Of a stretch of 64,000 bases of DNA, positions 27,553-36,894 are shown one piece after another (position 1 is the stretch's first letter; every line of letters begins with the position of its first letter). The stretch lies in assembly GCA_003282205.1 (NCBI GenBank), contig QBZW01000004.1, positions 1 to 64,000 on the forward strand, read 5' to 3'. The notes below the pieces were generated by a model, which was not told where the DNA came from, ran no database searches, and saw only the letters and a program-made list of their open reading frames with translations. The stretch comes from Pelagibacteraceae bacterium AG-337-G04. GTDB taxonomy: Bacteria > Pseudomonadota > Alphaproteobacteria > Pelagibacterales > Pelagibacteraceae. Made by a program: the position numbers and the translations under genes.

Positions 27553-29940
27553 TTATTGAATACTCGCTTGAGATTTATCGTCTTTTTTACCCTCTGAAAT
27601 TTTATCTACCTCTGTCCATTCTACTGGCTTAAGTTCTTTTGTAAGTGCAATTTTCAATACTTCATCTGCAGTTTCAACTGGTATGATCTTAATATCCTCC
27701 CTAACTTTTTTAGGTATATCAGCTAAATCTTTTTCATTTTCTTTAGGAATTAACACTTTTTTTACACCAGCTCTATGTGCTGCTAATAATTTTTCCTTTA
27801 GACCACCTATTTGTAAAACTTGACCTGTAATTGTTACTTCACCAGTCATAGCTACTTCTCTATTAACAGGTATGTTTGTAATCGACGATACTATAGATGT
27901 AACCATTGCTATACCAGCGGAAGGTCCATCTTTTGGTGTTGCTCCCTCAGGGACGTGAATATGAAAATCTTTTTTTTCAAAAAAAGGTGGAATAATTCCA
28001 TATCCTAAACTTTTAGATCTAACAAAAGATTTAGCAGCTTTCACGGACTCTTGCATTACATCGCCAAGTTTTCCTGTTATTTGCATTCTTCCTTTACCAG
28101 GCATATTGACGGTTTCGATTTTAAGAATCTCTCCTCCTACTTCCGTCCATGCTAATCCTATTACTATTCCAGTTTTATTTTTATCCTCTACTTCACCATA
28201 TTTGAATTTTTTTATTCCTAAAAAGTCTTGGATATTTTTCTCATATACATGAACTTTTTCAACTTCACCGCTCACTACTTTTTTAACAACTTTTCTTGTA
28301 ACTTTAGAAATTTCTCTTTCTAAATTTCTAACTCCAGATTCTCTTGTGTAGCTTCTGATAATTTCTTTTATTGTCCCTTCCTCCAAATTTAGCTCTCCCT
28401 CTTTCACGCCATTCTCTTTTACTTGTTTAGGCAATAAATACTTATTAGCTATATTTATCTTCTCGTCTTCTGTGTAGCCAGGAATTCTAATAACTTCCAT
28501 TCTATCAAGTAGTGGTGGTAATATATTTAAAGTGTTAGCAGTTGTTACAAACATTACATCAGATAGGTCATAATCAACCTCTAAGTAATGATCATTAAAC
28601 GCTGTATTTTGTTCAGGATCTAAAGCTTCTAATAAAGCTGATGATGGGTCTCCTCTGTAGTCATTTCCAATTTTATCAACTTCATCTAATAAAAATAACG
28701 GATTTTTTGTACCTGCCTTCTTCATCATTTGAATAATTTTTCCAGGTAAGGATCCAATATAAGTTCTTCTATGACCTCTTATTTCAGCTTCGTCTCTCAC
28801 GCCACCTAATGACATTCTTATAAACTGCCTATTTGTAGCTTTAGCTATAGATTTTCCAAGAGATGTTTTTCCAACTCCAGGAGGTCCAACTAAACATAAA
28901 ATTGGTCCTTTAATTTTGTCCATTCTTTTTTGAACTGCTAGAAATTCAATAATTCTCTCTTTTACTTTTTCTAGACCAAAGTGATCTTCATCTAAAATCT
29001 TCAAACCCTTATTTAAATCAATATCCACATCATTTTTTTTAAACCAAGGTAGGTCTATCATCCAGTCTAAATAATTTCGAACAACAGTTGCTTCTGCAGA
29101 CATAGGACTCATATTTTTTAATTTCTTAAGCTCCGACATACATTTCTTTTCAACTTCTTTTGGCATTTTAGCTTTTTGAATTGATTTTTTAAGATTAGTT
29201 GTTTCGTCCTTACCATCCTCAATTTCACCTAATTCTTTTTGAATAGCTTTTAGTTGTTCATTTAAATAATACTCTCTTTGAGTTTTTTCCATTTGAGTTT
29301 TTACTCTTCCTCTAATTCTTTTTTCTACTCCAATAATACTAGTTTCGCTTTCCATCATTTTAATAACTGCGTTTAATCTTTTTTTTACATCCAATGTTTC
29401 GAATATTTGTTGTTTTTCAGAAATTGATGCATTTAAATTAGAAACGATATTGTCTACTATTTTAGACGGATCTTTTAATTGTTTTATATTGTTAATGGTT
29501 TCCGATGAAATCTTTTTATTTACTGAAGTTAATTTTTCTAATCTTCTTACTGCAGTTAGTGCTAGTGGCAAAAGATCTTCATCTTTTTGTAAAATATCTT
29601 TTTGATGTTCATATGTGCAAGTTATAAATTTCTCGTCGTCATTAAAATCAACAATTTTTACTCTTTTAATTCCCTCCACTAAAACCTTAACTGTTCCATC
29701 TGGAAGTTTTAAAAGTTGTAATATGTTGCTCTCACATCCATAAGTAAATACATCATTTTTTTTTGGATCATCAACCTCGGAATTTTTTTGTGTAACTAGA
29801 ATTATCTTCTTGTCAGTTTTCATTACTTCATTTAATGCAGTAATAGATTTATCTCTGCCAACGAATAATGGAATTACCATACTTGGGAACACCACAATAT
29901 CTCTTAAAGGTAGTAAAGGCTGTGTTAATTTAACTTCCAT
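27553..29940 (-). CDS. lon: ATP-dependent protease La (Lon)
   Basis: Cytoplasmic AAA+ serine protease that removes damaged and regulatory proteins. In 795 residues it has the N-terminal LON substrate domain (from PLLPLRDIVVFPSMV), Walker A GPPGVGKTS (about 351-359), Walker B FLLDEVDK and the protease domain. That domain has the catalytic Ser in PKDGPSAGIAM (about 670-680) and the Lys in GGLKEKLLAAHRAG (about 712-725). It is downstream of clpX with a 62-base gap containing its own promoter. The common downstream partner hupB is not present here. Confidence 0.97.
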   Translation of the reverse strand: MEVKLTQPLLPLRDIVVFPSMVIPLFVGRDKSITALNEVMKTDKKIILVTQKNSEVDDPKKNDVFTYGCESNILQLLKLPDGTVKVLVEGIKRVKIVDFNDDEKFITCTYEHQKDILQKDEDLLPLALTAVRRLEKLTSVNKKISSETINNIKQLKDPSKIVDNIVSNLNASISEKQQIFETLDVKKRLNAVIKMMESETSIIGVEKRIRGRVKTQMEKTQREYYLNEQLKAIQKELGEIEDGKDETTNLKKSIQKAKMPKEVEKKCMSELKKLKNMSPMSAEATVVRNYLDWMIDLPWFKKNDVDIDLNKGLKILDEDHFGLEKVKERIIEFLAVQKRMDKIKGPILCLVGPPGVGKTSLGKSIAKATNRQFIRMSLGGVRDEAEIRGHRRTYIGSLPGKIIQMMKKAGTKNPLFLLDEVDKIGNDYRGDPSSALLEALDPEQNTAFNDHYLEVDYDLSDVMFVTTANTLNILPPLLDRMEVIRIPGYTEDEKINIANKYLLPKQVKENGVKEGELNLEEGTIKEIIRSYTRESGVRNLEREISKVTRKVVKKVVSGEVEKVHVYEKNIQDFLGIKKFKYGEVEDKNKTGIVIGLAWTEVGGEILKIETVNMPGKGRMQITGKLGDVMQESVKAAKSFVRSKSLGYGIIPPFFEKKDFHIHVPEGATPKDGPSAGIAMVTSIVSSITNIPVNREVAMTGEVTITGQVLQIGGLKEKLLAAHRAGVKKVLIPKENEKDLADIPKKVREDIKIIPVETADEVLKIALTKELKPVEWTEVDKISEGKKDDKSQASIQ

Positions 29941-29963
29941 AAGTATAAATATGGATATTATAT

Positions 29964-29992
29964 TTTATAATGCAATAGGAAACTTTTGTTAA
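29964..29992 (-). promoter_or_regulatory. Candidate promoter of lon
   Basis: On the minus strand TTAACA (29987-29992) and TATAAA (29964-29969) are 17 bases apart, five of six matches each to the sigma-70 boxes. The -10 box is 24 bases before the lon ATG. No heat-shock sigma-32 pattern is evident to me. It would allow lon to be expressed apart from clpP-clpX. Confidence 0.42.
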
Positions 29993-30002
29993 TTAACTTT
30001 TA

Positions 30003-31262
30003 TTAAGCCGCAGAGGTCTTTTCTGTTTTTGATTTGTTCTTTGTATGAACAATTATAGGCTGTGATGTTCCTTTTGTTGCTCCAGCATCAATAATAACTT
30101 CCTCGATATTTTCTTGACCAGGAAGATCAAACATAGTTTTAAGTAATAGATTTTCTAAAATTGATCTCAGTCCTCTTGCTCCAGTTTTCTTACTTATTGC
30201 TTTATTTGCAATATCTTTAACTGCTTGATCTTTAAAAGTTAATTTCACACCTTCTAACCTAAATAATTCTTGGTATTGTTTTATCAATGAGTTTTTTGGT
30301 TCTTGCAAAATTTTTACTAAAGATTTTTCATCTAAATCTTCAAGTGTAGCTGTTATTGGTAGACGACCAATGAATTCGGGGATAAGCCCATATCTTAATA
30401 AATCTTCAGGTTCTAAATTTTTCATCCACTCACCAGTCTTCTTGTCCTCTAATGTTTTTACTTCAGCACCAAATCCAATTGAAGATCCTTTATCTCTTTG
30501 AGATATAATCTTATCCAGACCAGCAAATGCTCCTCCACAAATAAATAAAATATTAGTTGTATCTACTTGTAAGAATTCCTGTTGTGGATGCTTTCTTCCT
30601 CCTTGAGGTGGAACACTTGCTACTGTTCCCTCCATAATTTTTAATAAAGCTTGCTGAACACCTTCTCCAGAAACATCTCTAGTAATAGATGGATTTTCAG
30701 ACTTTCTGCTAATTTTATCTACTTCATCTATATAAACAATTCCTCTTTGAGCTTTTTCAACATTGTAATCTGCAGCTTGTAATAATTTTAAAATAATATT
30801 CTCAACATCTTCACCCACATATCCTGCTTCAGTCAAAGTAGTAGCATCAGCCATAGTGAAAGGTACATCGAGAATTCTTGCAAGAGTTTGGGCTAGTAAT
30901 GTTTTTCCACAACCAGTAGGTCCAACTAACAATATATTTGATTTTGAAAGTTCAACTGTTTTGGTTGTTTTGTTTTCGTAGTTTAATCTTTTGTAATGAT
31001 TATGAACTGCAACTGATAAAACTTTTTTAGCATGAGATTGTCCAATTACATAATCGTCGAGGACTTTACATATTTCTTTTGGTAGAGGTAAGCCATCGTG
31101 GTGTTTAACAAAATTATCTTTACTTTCCTCTTTGATGATATCCATGCAAAGTTCTACACACTCATCACAAATGAAAACCGTTGGTCCTGCTATTAACTTT
31201 CTAACTTCATGTTGGCTTTTGCCACAAAAAGAACAGTAAAGAATATTTTTGTTGTTGCTCAT
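30003..31262 (-). CDS. clpX: ATP-dependent Clp protease ATP-binding subunit ClpX
   Basis: Unfoldase of the ClpXP protease. The 419 residues have an N-terminal zinc-binding domain ([17 protein letters not shown] and ICDECVELC, about 10-40), Walker [14 protein letters not shown] (about 117-129), Walker [11 protein letters not shown] (about 176-185) and the ClpP-contacting IGF loop (SSIGFGAEV, about 266-274). It lies 88 bases after clpP and so forms the usual tig-clpP-clpX-lon order. Confidence 0.97.
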   Translation of the reverse strand: MSNNKNILYCSFCGKSQHEVRKLIAGPTVFICDECVELCMDIIKEESKDNFVKHHDGLPLPKEICKVLDDYVIGQSHAKKVLSVAVHNHYKRLNYENKTTKTVELSKSNILLVGPTGCGKTLLAQTLARILDVPFTMADATTLTEAGYVGEDVENIILKLLQAADYNVEKAQRGIVYIDEVDKISRKSENPSITRDVSGEGVQQALLKIMEGTVASVPPQGGRKHPQQEFLQVDTTNILFICGGAFAGLDKIISQRDKGSSIGFGAEVKTLEDKKTGEWMKNLEPEDLLRYGLIPEFIGRLPITATLEDLDEKSLVKILQEPKNSLIKQYQELFRLEGVKLTFKDQAVKDIANKAISKKTGARGLRSILENLLLKTMFDLPGQENIEEVIIDAGATKGTSQPIIVHTKNKSKTEKTSAA

Positions 31263-31350
31263 AATATTTAATTCGAATCAATTTTTGTATATTAATACAA
31301 ATAATGCAAAGTAATCAAGTATAGGTTGTGGACAAACTATATATTGTTAC

Positions 31351-31962
31351 TTATTCTCTCTTTTCAACTACTTTATCTATCAAGCCAAATCCTTTTGCAT
31401 TATCTGGAGTCATAAAATTATCTCTTTCTAATGCTGATTTAATTTCGTCGACAGATTTTCCAGTATGTTTTGAATAAATTTCATTTAATCTTTTCTTTAA
31501 AGATAAAACTTCGTTAGCATGAATTTCAATATCCGTTGCTTGTCCTTGAAAACCAGCCGATGGTTGATGAACCATTATTCTAGAATTAGGTAACGAAAAT
31601 CTTTTTCCCTTAGCACCAGCTGCTAATAAAAATGAACCCATACTTGCAGCTTGTCCAATACATAGAGTACTTATTTCAGGTTTGATATATTGCATCGTAT
31701 CGTAAATACCAAGTCCAGCGGTTACAAGTCCACCAGGACTATTAATATATAAAGAAATTTCTTTCTTAGGATCTTCAGATTCTAAAAATAATAGTTGTGC
31801 AGTAACCAAAGATGCAACTGTATCATTTATGGGGCCAACCACAAATACAATTCTCTCTTTGAGTAGTCTTGAGTAAATGTCATATGCCCTTTCTCCTCTA
31901 CTTGATTGTTCTACAACCATAGGGATAAGTGTATTTAATTGTTCTGGTATTTTAATAGACAT
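31351..31962 (-). CDS. clpP: ATP-dependent Clp protease proteolytic subunit
   Basis: Barrel-forming serine protease. In 203 residues the catalytic Ser is in [14 protein letters not shown] (about 94-107), the His in IMVHQPS (about 120-126) and the Asp in [18 protein letters not shown] (about 172-195 region). The [14 protein letters not shown] start of the barrel core is present. Propeptide is short, as usual. 32 bases downstream of tig. Confidence 0.97.
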   Translation of the reverse strand: MSIKIPEQLNTLIPMVVEQSSRGERAYDIYSRLLKERIVFVVGPINDTVASLVTAQLLFLESEDPKKEISLYINSPGGLVTAGLGIYDTMQYIKPEISTLCIGQAASMGSFLLAAGAKGKRFSLPNSRIMVHQPSAGFQGQATDIEIHANEVLSLKKRLNEIYSKHTGKSVDEIKSALERDNFMTPDNAKGFGLIDKVVEKRE

Positions 31963-31994
31963 AATCGATTCGATTAATCTTATACAACTTGTGA

Positions 31995-33452
31995 TTACTT
32001 TTTGCTAACCTTTTTTGCTTTTTTAGATTTTACTATGGAAGTTTTAGTTTTTTTGGTTTCTTTAGATTTTACTTTTACTTCTTTTTTTCTTGGTTCTATT
32101 TTTTTTTTATTTTTCTCATCTTTATCTTTTTTAGCAATTTTAACTTGCTCTTTAATGTTCTTTTCATTTTCCTCTTTTATAATTTTTTCAGCCTCTTCTT
32201 TAGTAATTTCTTTTTTGGTAGTTTTTGCTTTTTTCTTAATTTCTTCAATTATTTTTTCCTCATATATTTGTCCCCTTAAACTATCTATGGCTGCAGGATT
32301 TTGTTCGTAATAATCTTTAACAATCTTTTCTTGACCAGGCATCATTCTAAACTGTTTTTGTATTTCTATATTTATTTCTTCCTGAGATACATTTATCTTA
32401 TTTTCTTCTCCAAAGGCATTTAAGATCAATCCAGTTTTAATTCTTTTTTTAGCTTGCTCTTTTAATGATTTTTCATTTTTTTTAAGTTCATCTTCTTTCA
32501 TACCTTGAGATAATATTTTAACTTCTTGCTCAATTAAGTTTTGAGGTAGATGGTCTAATTTTTGTTTTTCAATTTGCTCAAGTATATTTTTCTTAGTAAT
32601 CATAGCTAATGAATTTTTATATTCATCCTTGATTTGTTTTGAAATAAGTTCTTTTAAATTTACTAAATCTTTTGCACCCATATTTTTAGCAAAATCATCA
32701 TTAATTTTTACTTCTTCTGGAATTTTAACTGCTGTAACTTTACATTCAAACACAGCCCTTTTATTAATAAGGTCTTTTTCAGGAAAATTTTCAGGCAGAT
32801 TTACTTCTACATTTTTTACATCACCTGATTTAACGCCTTCTAATTTTTTATCAAAACCTTTTATAAATAAATCTTTTCCAAGAACTAATTGAGTATTTTT
32901 TCCCTCATTACCTTTAAATTCTTTTCCGTCAATAGTTCCTTTATAATCAAAAATCACAAGATCGTTCATTTTTGAGCTATAATTTGCTTCTGCATCTTTA
33001 AAATTGTTTTGATTTTTTGCAATTTCACTAATTCTTTTATCTGTTTCTTTTGGATCAATTTTTACAAAATACTCATCTACATTAATTGAGCTTAGTCCTC
33101 TGGCAGAAACCTCAGGTAGTTCAGTAACTGAAATAATGTATTCTAAATCTTTGCCTTCACCAAAAGACTTTAAATCTATTTTAGGCTGTCCTGCCGGTTT
33201 GATTTTATTTTCCTCTAAAGCTTTTGCTGTTGTATCTTTTAGCAATTTATCAATTACTTCCCCATAAACAGCTTTACCAAATTGTCTTTTTAGTATTTCG
33301 GTAGGCACCTTACCAGGTCTGAAACCTTTTATTACAACATCTTTTCTTATTTCTTCATATTTCTCATCCATAAAACCTGAGATAGTTTTTTTATCTATAA
33401 ATACTTTAAGATCTTTTTCTAAACCTTTTTTATTTTCTATTGTTACTCTCAT
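31995..33452 (-). CDS. tig: Trigger factor with long basic tail
   Basis: Ribosome-bound chaperone for nascent chains. The N-terminal ribosome-binding domain has the signature near [17 protein letters not shown] (about 44-60). A PPIase domain follows (about 150-240; [15 protein letters not shown]), then the helical chaperone arms. Total length is 485 residues, longer than the usual 430-450, because of an 80-residue tail from about residue 406 made almost only of Lys, Glu, Ile and Thr. The ATG begins only 10 bases after the CCA end of tRNA-Leu, with no strong ribosome site between. Confidence 0.94.
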   Translation of the reverse strand: MRVTIENKKGLEKDLKVFIDKKTISGFMDEKYEEIRKDVVIKGFRPGKVPTEILKRQFGKAVYGEVIDKLLKDTTAKALEENKIKPAGQPKIDLKSFGEGKDLEYIISVTELPEVSARGLSSINVDEYFVKIDPKETDKRISEIAKNQNNFKDAEANYSSKMNDLVIFDYKGTIDGKEFKGNEGKNTQLVLGKDLFIKGFDKKLEGVKSGDVKNVEVNLPENFPEKDLINKRAVFECKVTAVKIPEEVKINDDFAKNMGAKDLVNLKELISKQIKDEYKNSLAMITKKNILEQIEKQKLDHLPQNLIEQEVKILSQGMKEDELKKNEKSLKEQAKKRIKTGLILNAFGEENKINVSQEEINIEIQKQFRMMPGQEKIVKDYYEQNPAAIDSLRGQIYEEKIIEEIKKKAKTTKKEITKEEAEKIIKEENEKNIKEQVKIAKKDKDEKNKKKIEPRKKEVKVKSKETKKTKTSIVKSKKAKKVSKK

Positions 33453-33462
33453 AATCTGCTTA

Positions 33463-33547
33463 TGGTAGGCGAGAAAGGACTCGAACCTTCACAGCTTACA
33501 CTATTGGTTCCTAAGACCAACGCGTCTACCAATTCCGCCACTCGCCC
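33463..33547 (-). tRNA. tRNA-Leu (TAG)
   Basis: The reverse complement gives an 85-base class II tRNA. Acceptor GGGCGAG pairs with CTCGCCT (one G-T pair), the anticodon stem TTGGT/ACCAA encloses loop CTTAGGA with anticodon TAG, and a long variable arm precedes the T arm GGTTCGAGTCC. The encoded CCA ends 10 bases before the tig start codon. Confidence 0.96.
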
Positions 33548-33560
33548 AATTTTATGCTGT

Positions 33561-33589
33561 TTTATATAGTATTGATCTAATTTGTCCAA
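33561..33589 (-). promoter_or_regulatory. Promoter for tRNA-Leu (and probably tig)
   Basis: Minus-strand TTGGAC (33584-33589) and TATAAA (33561-33566) with a 17-base spacer. The -10 box ends about 14 bases before the tRNA-Leu 5' end. No separate promoter can fit between the tRNA and tig, so tig is probably transcribed from here. Confidence 0.5.
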
Positions 33590-33627
33590 TCAGAATAATA
33601 GTGTAAAAGGATATAAATATATAAAAA

Positions 33628-33885
33628 ATGATAGTTTCACCCTGTATAAGCATTTGCAAAATGGATCCTGTAACTGGATATTGTTATGGATGTGGAAGAA
33701 ATAATGATGAAAAGAAGATTTGGAAAGATCAGAGTACAAAAGATGAGTGGAAAAAACAAAATTTAGAAGATATTCAGAAGAGAATGCAAGGATGGCAGCT
33801 AGAAAGTTTCGAAGAGTCTTATGAACATAAAAAAAATAATGGAATGTCGTTATTTAAAAAGAAGCAGCTAAATGACTCAGACTAG
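33628..33885 (+). CDS. DUF1289 family protein (small Cys-rich)
   Basis: An 85-residue soluble protein. The N-terminal segment SPCISICKMDPVTGYCYGCGR (given in parts: SPCISIC at 4-10 and YCYGCGR at 18-24) is the four-Cys pattern of DUF1289, a widespread proteobacterial family thought to bind a metal or iron-sulfur cluster but with no established function. The rest is charged and helical, with a basic end. It overlaps the next small gene by 14 bases and diverges from tRNA-Leu/tig. Confidence 0.78.
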   Translation: MIVSPCISICKMDPVTGYCYGCGRNNDEKKIWKDQSTKDEWKKQNLEDIQKRMQGWQLESFEESYEHKKNNGMSLFKKKQLNDSD

Positions 33886-34045
33886 ATTAGTAGTAATAAT
33901 TTATATAATTGGAATTCTTATTGGAGCATTTATTTTTGATTTGTGGGGTGCTGAAACAAGTGCTATCAAAAGTTTAGCGGCGATGTTTTGGACAGCATTA
34001 TTGCTTATAGCTATTGTATTTGCTGATAAAAAAAAGGATAATTAA
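33872..34045 (+). CDS. Small two-helix membrane protein, unknown
   Basis: A 57-codon frame with ATG at 33872 and TAA at 34043-34045. It encodes two hydrophobic stretches, LVVIIYIIGILIGAFIFDLW (about 6-25) and SLAAMFWTALLLIAIVFA (about 34-51), ending in a basic KKKDN tail. It overlaps the end of the DUF1289 gene by 14 bases, suggesting translational coupling, and its stop meets the stop of the convergent dehydrogenase gene. No family recognised. Confidence 0.6.
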   Translation: MTQTRLVVIIYIIGILIGAFIFDLWGAETSAIKSLAAMFWTALLLIAIVFADKKKDN

Positions 34046-34896
34046 TCTTTTTGTATCAGTTCACTTATGAAAAGATCTCCATTACCCTCATCAACAGCTT
34101 TTTTATAAAAAGATTTTTTTACATCTGCTAATTTTTCGGCATTACCCAAATCTTTCAGCATTTCATGGATATAGGTAAGATCTTTTAAAGTGTTGGAAGT
34201 TGAAAATTTAAATCCAGTATAATCATCCTTAAGTACATTATCAAAAATTCTATTTAAAGCTGTTGAATTTCCAGATCCTAATTTTGCAACAGCAAAAAGT
34301 TTTTCTAAATCAATATCTAGCTTTTTTGCACTTTTAATGAATTCTATAACATTAGTTGCAGTTCCAAGCGACAAAAAATTGTTTAGCAACTTTGACTTTG
34401 CTCCCTTACCCACTTCTCCAAAATGAAAATAATCTTTACAAAAAGTTTTTAAATAAACTTCAGATTTTTTAAAATTTTCCTGCGATGCTCCGACAATACC
34501 TCCACAAACACCTTCTTCTGCTTGAACAGGACCTCCCATCACAGGGCATTCAACGTAATTAATTTTTTGTTTTGAAAAAATTTGTTCCATTTGAATAGAT
34601 CCATTTTGGTTGTGCGTTGTAACATCAATAATTAATGTATTATCTTTTAGTAAATTTAAGACTTTTTCAGCAATACTTAGAGCTATTGGTGTATTAGTTA
34701 CACAAAGAAATAGTGCATCTAAATCTTTTTTACACAATTCATCATAAGAATTTACTTCAATAGCACCATCATTTACAATTTTGTCTATAGGTGCTCTTTT
34801 TTTGTTTGCAATAACAAATAAGTTATTTCCTTTTTTTAAAATATTTTTGGCTATCCCATAACCCATATAGCCAACACCAATAAAACCTACATTCAT
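34042..34896 (-). CDS. NAD-dependent beta-hydroxyacid dehydrogenase (3-hydroxyisobutyrate dehydrogenase-like)
   Basis: Oxidises a small beta-hydroxyacid with NAD(P). The 284-residue protein has the Rossmann motif GFIGVGYMGYGIAKNIL (about 4-20), the substrate loop CPVMGGPVQAEEG (about 115-127) and the catalytic Lys in GAKSKLLNNFLS (about 163-174). The substrate (3-hydroxyisobutyrate, tartronate semialdehyde or similar) cannot be told. It stands alone, convergent with the small membrane protein gene; a second family member is at 43586-44512. Confidence 0.85.
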   Translation of the reverse strand: MNVGFIGVGYMGYGIAKNILKKGNNLFVIANKKRAPIDKIVNDGAIEVNSYDELCKKDLDALFLCVTNTPIALSIAEKVLNLLKDNTLIIDVTTHNQNGSIQMEQIFSKQKINYVECPVMGGPVQAEEGVCGGIVGASQENFKKSEVYLKTFCKDYFHFGEVGKGAKSKLLNNFLSLGTATNVIEFIKSAKKLDIDLEKLFAVAKLGSGNSTALNRIFDNVLKDDYTGFKFSTSNTLKDLTYIHEMLKDLGNAEKLADVKKSFYKKAVDEGNGDLFISELIQKD

Positions 34897-34945
34897 AATC
34901 TAAATTAATTATAGTATAAGACATTAAGATTAAAAATTAATATTT

Positions 34946-35620
34946 ATGACTAATGATTTTGAAAAACTTGAAAATTCAATAGTGAGCTGTAGAAAATGCC
35001 CTAGGTTAGTTAGTTTTAGAAAAAAGATTGCAAAAAATAAAAGAAAACAATACATAAATGAAAAATATTGGGGAAAACCAATAACAGGATTTGGTGATCC
35101 AAATGCAAGAATTTTATTTGTTGGTTTAGCGCCAGCAGCACATGGGGGCAATAGAACTGGAAGAGTTTTTACAGGAGATAGGTCGTCTGATTTTTTATAC
35201 AAATGTCTTTATAAAGCTAAACTATCTAACCAACCAAATTCAGACCATCTAAATGATGGACTTAATTTAAAAGATATATTTATAACCACTGCTTTAAAAT
35301 GTGTACCACCTGGAGATATGCCAACAAAAAAAGAGCTAAATACTTGCTTTAAATATTTCAATGAAGAGATAGAATACTTGAAAAATTTAAAGATTGTTGT
35401 TGCGCTTGGAAAAATAGCTTTTGACGCTTGTGTAGAGTTTTACAAAAAACATTACAAAATTGAGTCAGATGTTAAATTTGGACATAGTAAATTCTTTAAA
35501 CTCCCAAATAATATTTTATTAGTAGGCTCTTATCATCCAAGTCCTAGAAATGTTAATACTGGAAGAATCAATGTAAATAAAATGACAAATCTATTTATTA
35601 AGATTACAAAAGCTATTTAA
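34946..35620 (+). CDS. Uracil-DNA glycosylase, family 5 (UdgB type)
   Basis: Base-excision repair enzyme that removes uracil and deaminated purines from DNA. The 224 residues have the iron-sulfur Cys pair CRKCPRL (about 13-19) with further Cys at about 118 and 132 (LKCVPPGD, NTCFKYF). Motif A GLAPAAHGGNRTGRVFTGD (about 59-77) and motif B SYHPSPRNVNTGR (about 194-206) together point to family 5 rather than family 4. The gene stands alone and converges with the thioesterase gene, overlapping it by 8 bases at the 3' ends. Confidence 0.88.
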   Translation: MTNDFEKLENSIVSCRKCPRLVSFRKKIAKNKRKQYINEKYWGKPITGFGDPNARILFVGLAPAAHGGNRTGRVFTGDRSSDFLYKCLYKAKLSNQPNSDHLNDGLNLKDIFITTALKCVPPGDMPTKKELNTCFKYFNEEIEYLKNLKIVVALGKIAFDACVEFYKKHYKIESDVKFGHSKFFKLPNNILLVGSYHPSPRNVNTGRINVNKMTNLFIKITKAI

Positions 35621-36005
35621 TCAATTGATTTTTAAATTGGTCTGGTAGTTTTGATGGTTTGCCTTCTTTATTGACTGATGCCAATAATATTTCTGCATCA
35701 ACAATCATATTATTATTAACAAAAATATTTTGTTTCATTTTAATTGATACATTTTTAACTTCTAAAATCTTTGAAATAATATTTAAATAGTCTTCAAGTT
35801 TTGCTGGTTTATGAAAGTTTATGTTGCAGGATTTTACTATTATATATATGCCGTATTCATTTATAAGTTTATTATTACTAAAATCTAAAGACGTAATTGC
35901 ATCAGTTCTGGCACGTTCTAAAAATTTTAAGTAATTAGCATAATAAACTAGTCCACCGCTATCGGTATCTTCATAGTAAATTTTAAAATTTGATTTAAAT
36001 TCCAT
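35613..36005 (-). CDS. ybgC: Acyl-CoA thioesterase, YbgC/4-hydroxybenzoyl-CoA thioesterase type
   Basis: Hot-dog-fold thioester hydrolase, 130 residues. The active-site segment YYEDTDSGGLVYYANYLKFLERAR (in parts YEDTDSGG at 10-17 and VYYANYLKFLERAR at 19-33) contains the catalytic Asp of the family. YbgC members are often beside tol-pal genes; here they are absent, so its substrate is uncertain. Confidence 0.85.
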   Translation of the reverse strand: MEFKSNFKIYYEDTDSGGLVYYANYLKFLERARTDAITSLDFSNNKLINEYGIYIIVKSCNINFHKPAKLEDYLNIISKILEVKNVSIKMKQNIFVNNNMIVDAEILLASVNKEGKPSKLPDQFKNQLIK

Positions 36006-36059
36006 ATTAAAAATATATTACCAAAGACAAAGAATATATATACTTCTTAATATTTGTTT

Positions 36060-36197
36060 ATGAAAATATATGTAATTTGGCTTGTTGGAGTTATACTATG
36101 GAATTTTAGCTACCCTGAAGCAACACCATTTCTTGATGTTGTTGCTGCAATTTTGCTATCGTTATTTAGCTTAGTGCTTAAAAAATACCTACAATAA
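36060..36197 (+). CDS. Small two-helix membrane protein, unknown
   Basis: A 45-codon frame: ATG at 36060 and TAA at 36195-36197. It codes for IYVIWLVGVILWNF, a short acidic/Pro turn (SYPEATPF), and a second helix LDVVAAILLSLFSLVL followed by KKYLQ. It fills the otherwise empty gap between the thioesterase and the DUF3047 gene and is on the opposite strand to both. A coding call rests on the clean hydrophobic pattern and gap position only. Confidence 0.5.
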   Translation: MKIYVIWLVGVILWNFSYPEATPFLDVVAAILLSLFSLVLKKYLQ

Positions 36198-36198
36198 A

Positions 36199-36849
36199 TT
36201 ACTCAGATGAAAAAAAAATATTTTGGTAGTAGCTAATCGCTTTCATTTTAGAATTGTCAGTGTCAGCCATAATTGCAACTCCATCTAAATCTTTAACATC
36301 TAAATCATGAAGTTTTTTAAAATCTTCTTTTACATTTGCTTTTACTGTAACCCATTCATCAAAATTACTTTTTGTTGAGGATAAGACGTAGTCAATAGAT
36401 TTTTTTGTGTACGGGCTTGGTTTATATTCACCAATATTCAAATTACTTGAATATACGTAATTAATAGCTCTATTTGATAGTGGTGTTGCACCTGTTTTTT
36501 TAATAACGAAAACTCTAGCGGCAAAGTCATGCCCCTTTTTTGTGTTTTCTTTAATACCTTTTAAATCTTTTTCAACTTTCCATGTAATGTTAATAAAAGG
36601 AGTATCATCTAAATCTATTATTATCTCTTTTCCTAGACCTGAAGCTGCGTTATCTGCTACTGCTTTTAAATAATTTCCATTTTCATTCTTTCCAGTTGTA
36701 TAAATAGTTTTTGCGTCAGCACCTCTGACTTTTCTCACTTCTAGTTCAGATAGTTCGTTTTTGGTAAAATCAAAAACAAATTTTTCTTCAGCACTAGACA
36801 CTGAAAATAGAAAAATTGAAGATATAATTAATGATAAGATTCTTTTCAC
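36199..36849 (-). CDS. DUF3047 family secreted protein
   Basis: A 216-residue protein with an N-terminal signal peptide (KRILSLIISSIFLFSVSSA). The conserved region includes INITWKVEKDLKG and GHDFAARVFVI (about 86-118), with Trp, Asp and Arg positions typical of DUF3047. Function of the family is unknown. The reading frame can also begin at a TTG 18 bases upstream (36867); the GTG at 36847-36849 gives a better signal peptide, but neither has a clear ribosome site. It follows the zinc dehydrogenase by 45 bases. Confidence 0.7.
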   Translation of the reverse strand: MKRILSLIISSIFLFSVSSAEEKFVFDFTKNELSELEVRKVRGADAKTIYTTGKNENGNYLKAVADNAASGLGKEIIIDLDDTPFINITWKVEKDLKGIKENTKKGHDFAARVFVIKKTGATPLSNRAINYVYSSNLNIGEYKPSPYTKKSIDYVLSSTKSNFDEWVTVKANVKEDFKKLHDLDVKDLDGVAIMADTDNSKMKAISYYQNIFFSSE

Positions 36850-36894
36850 TGATATTTCTATAGACAATTATATTATTTTTTCAATATAACCTAT

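Noticed and set aside
31284-31301. Inverted repeat TTTGTAT-ATTA-ATACAAA upstream of clpX
   Set aside because: It consists almost only of A/T with one G-C pair per arm; such repeats are expected by chance in this background and it has no U tract or box context.
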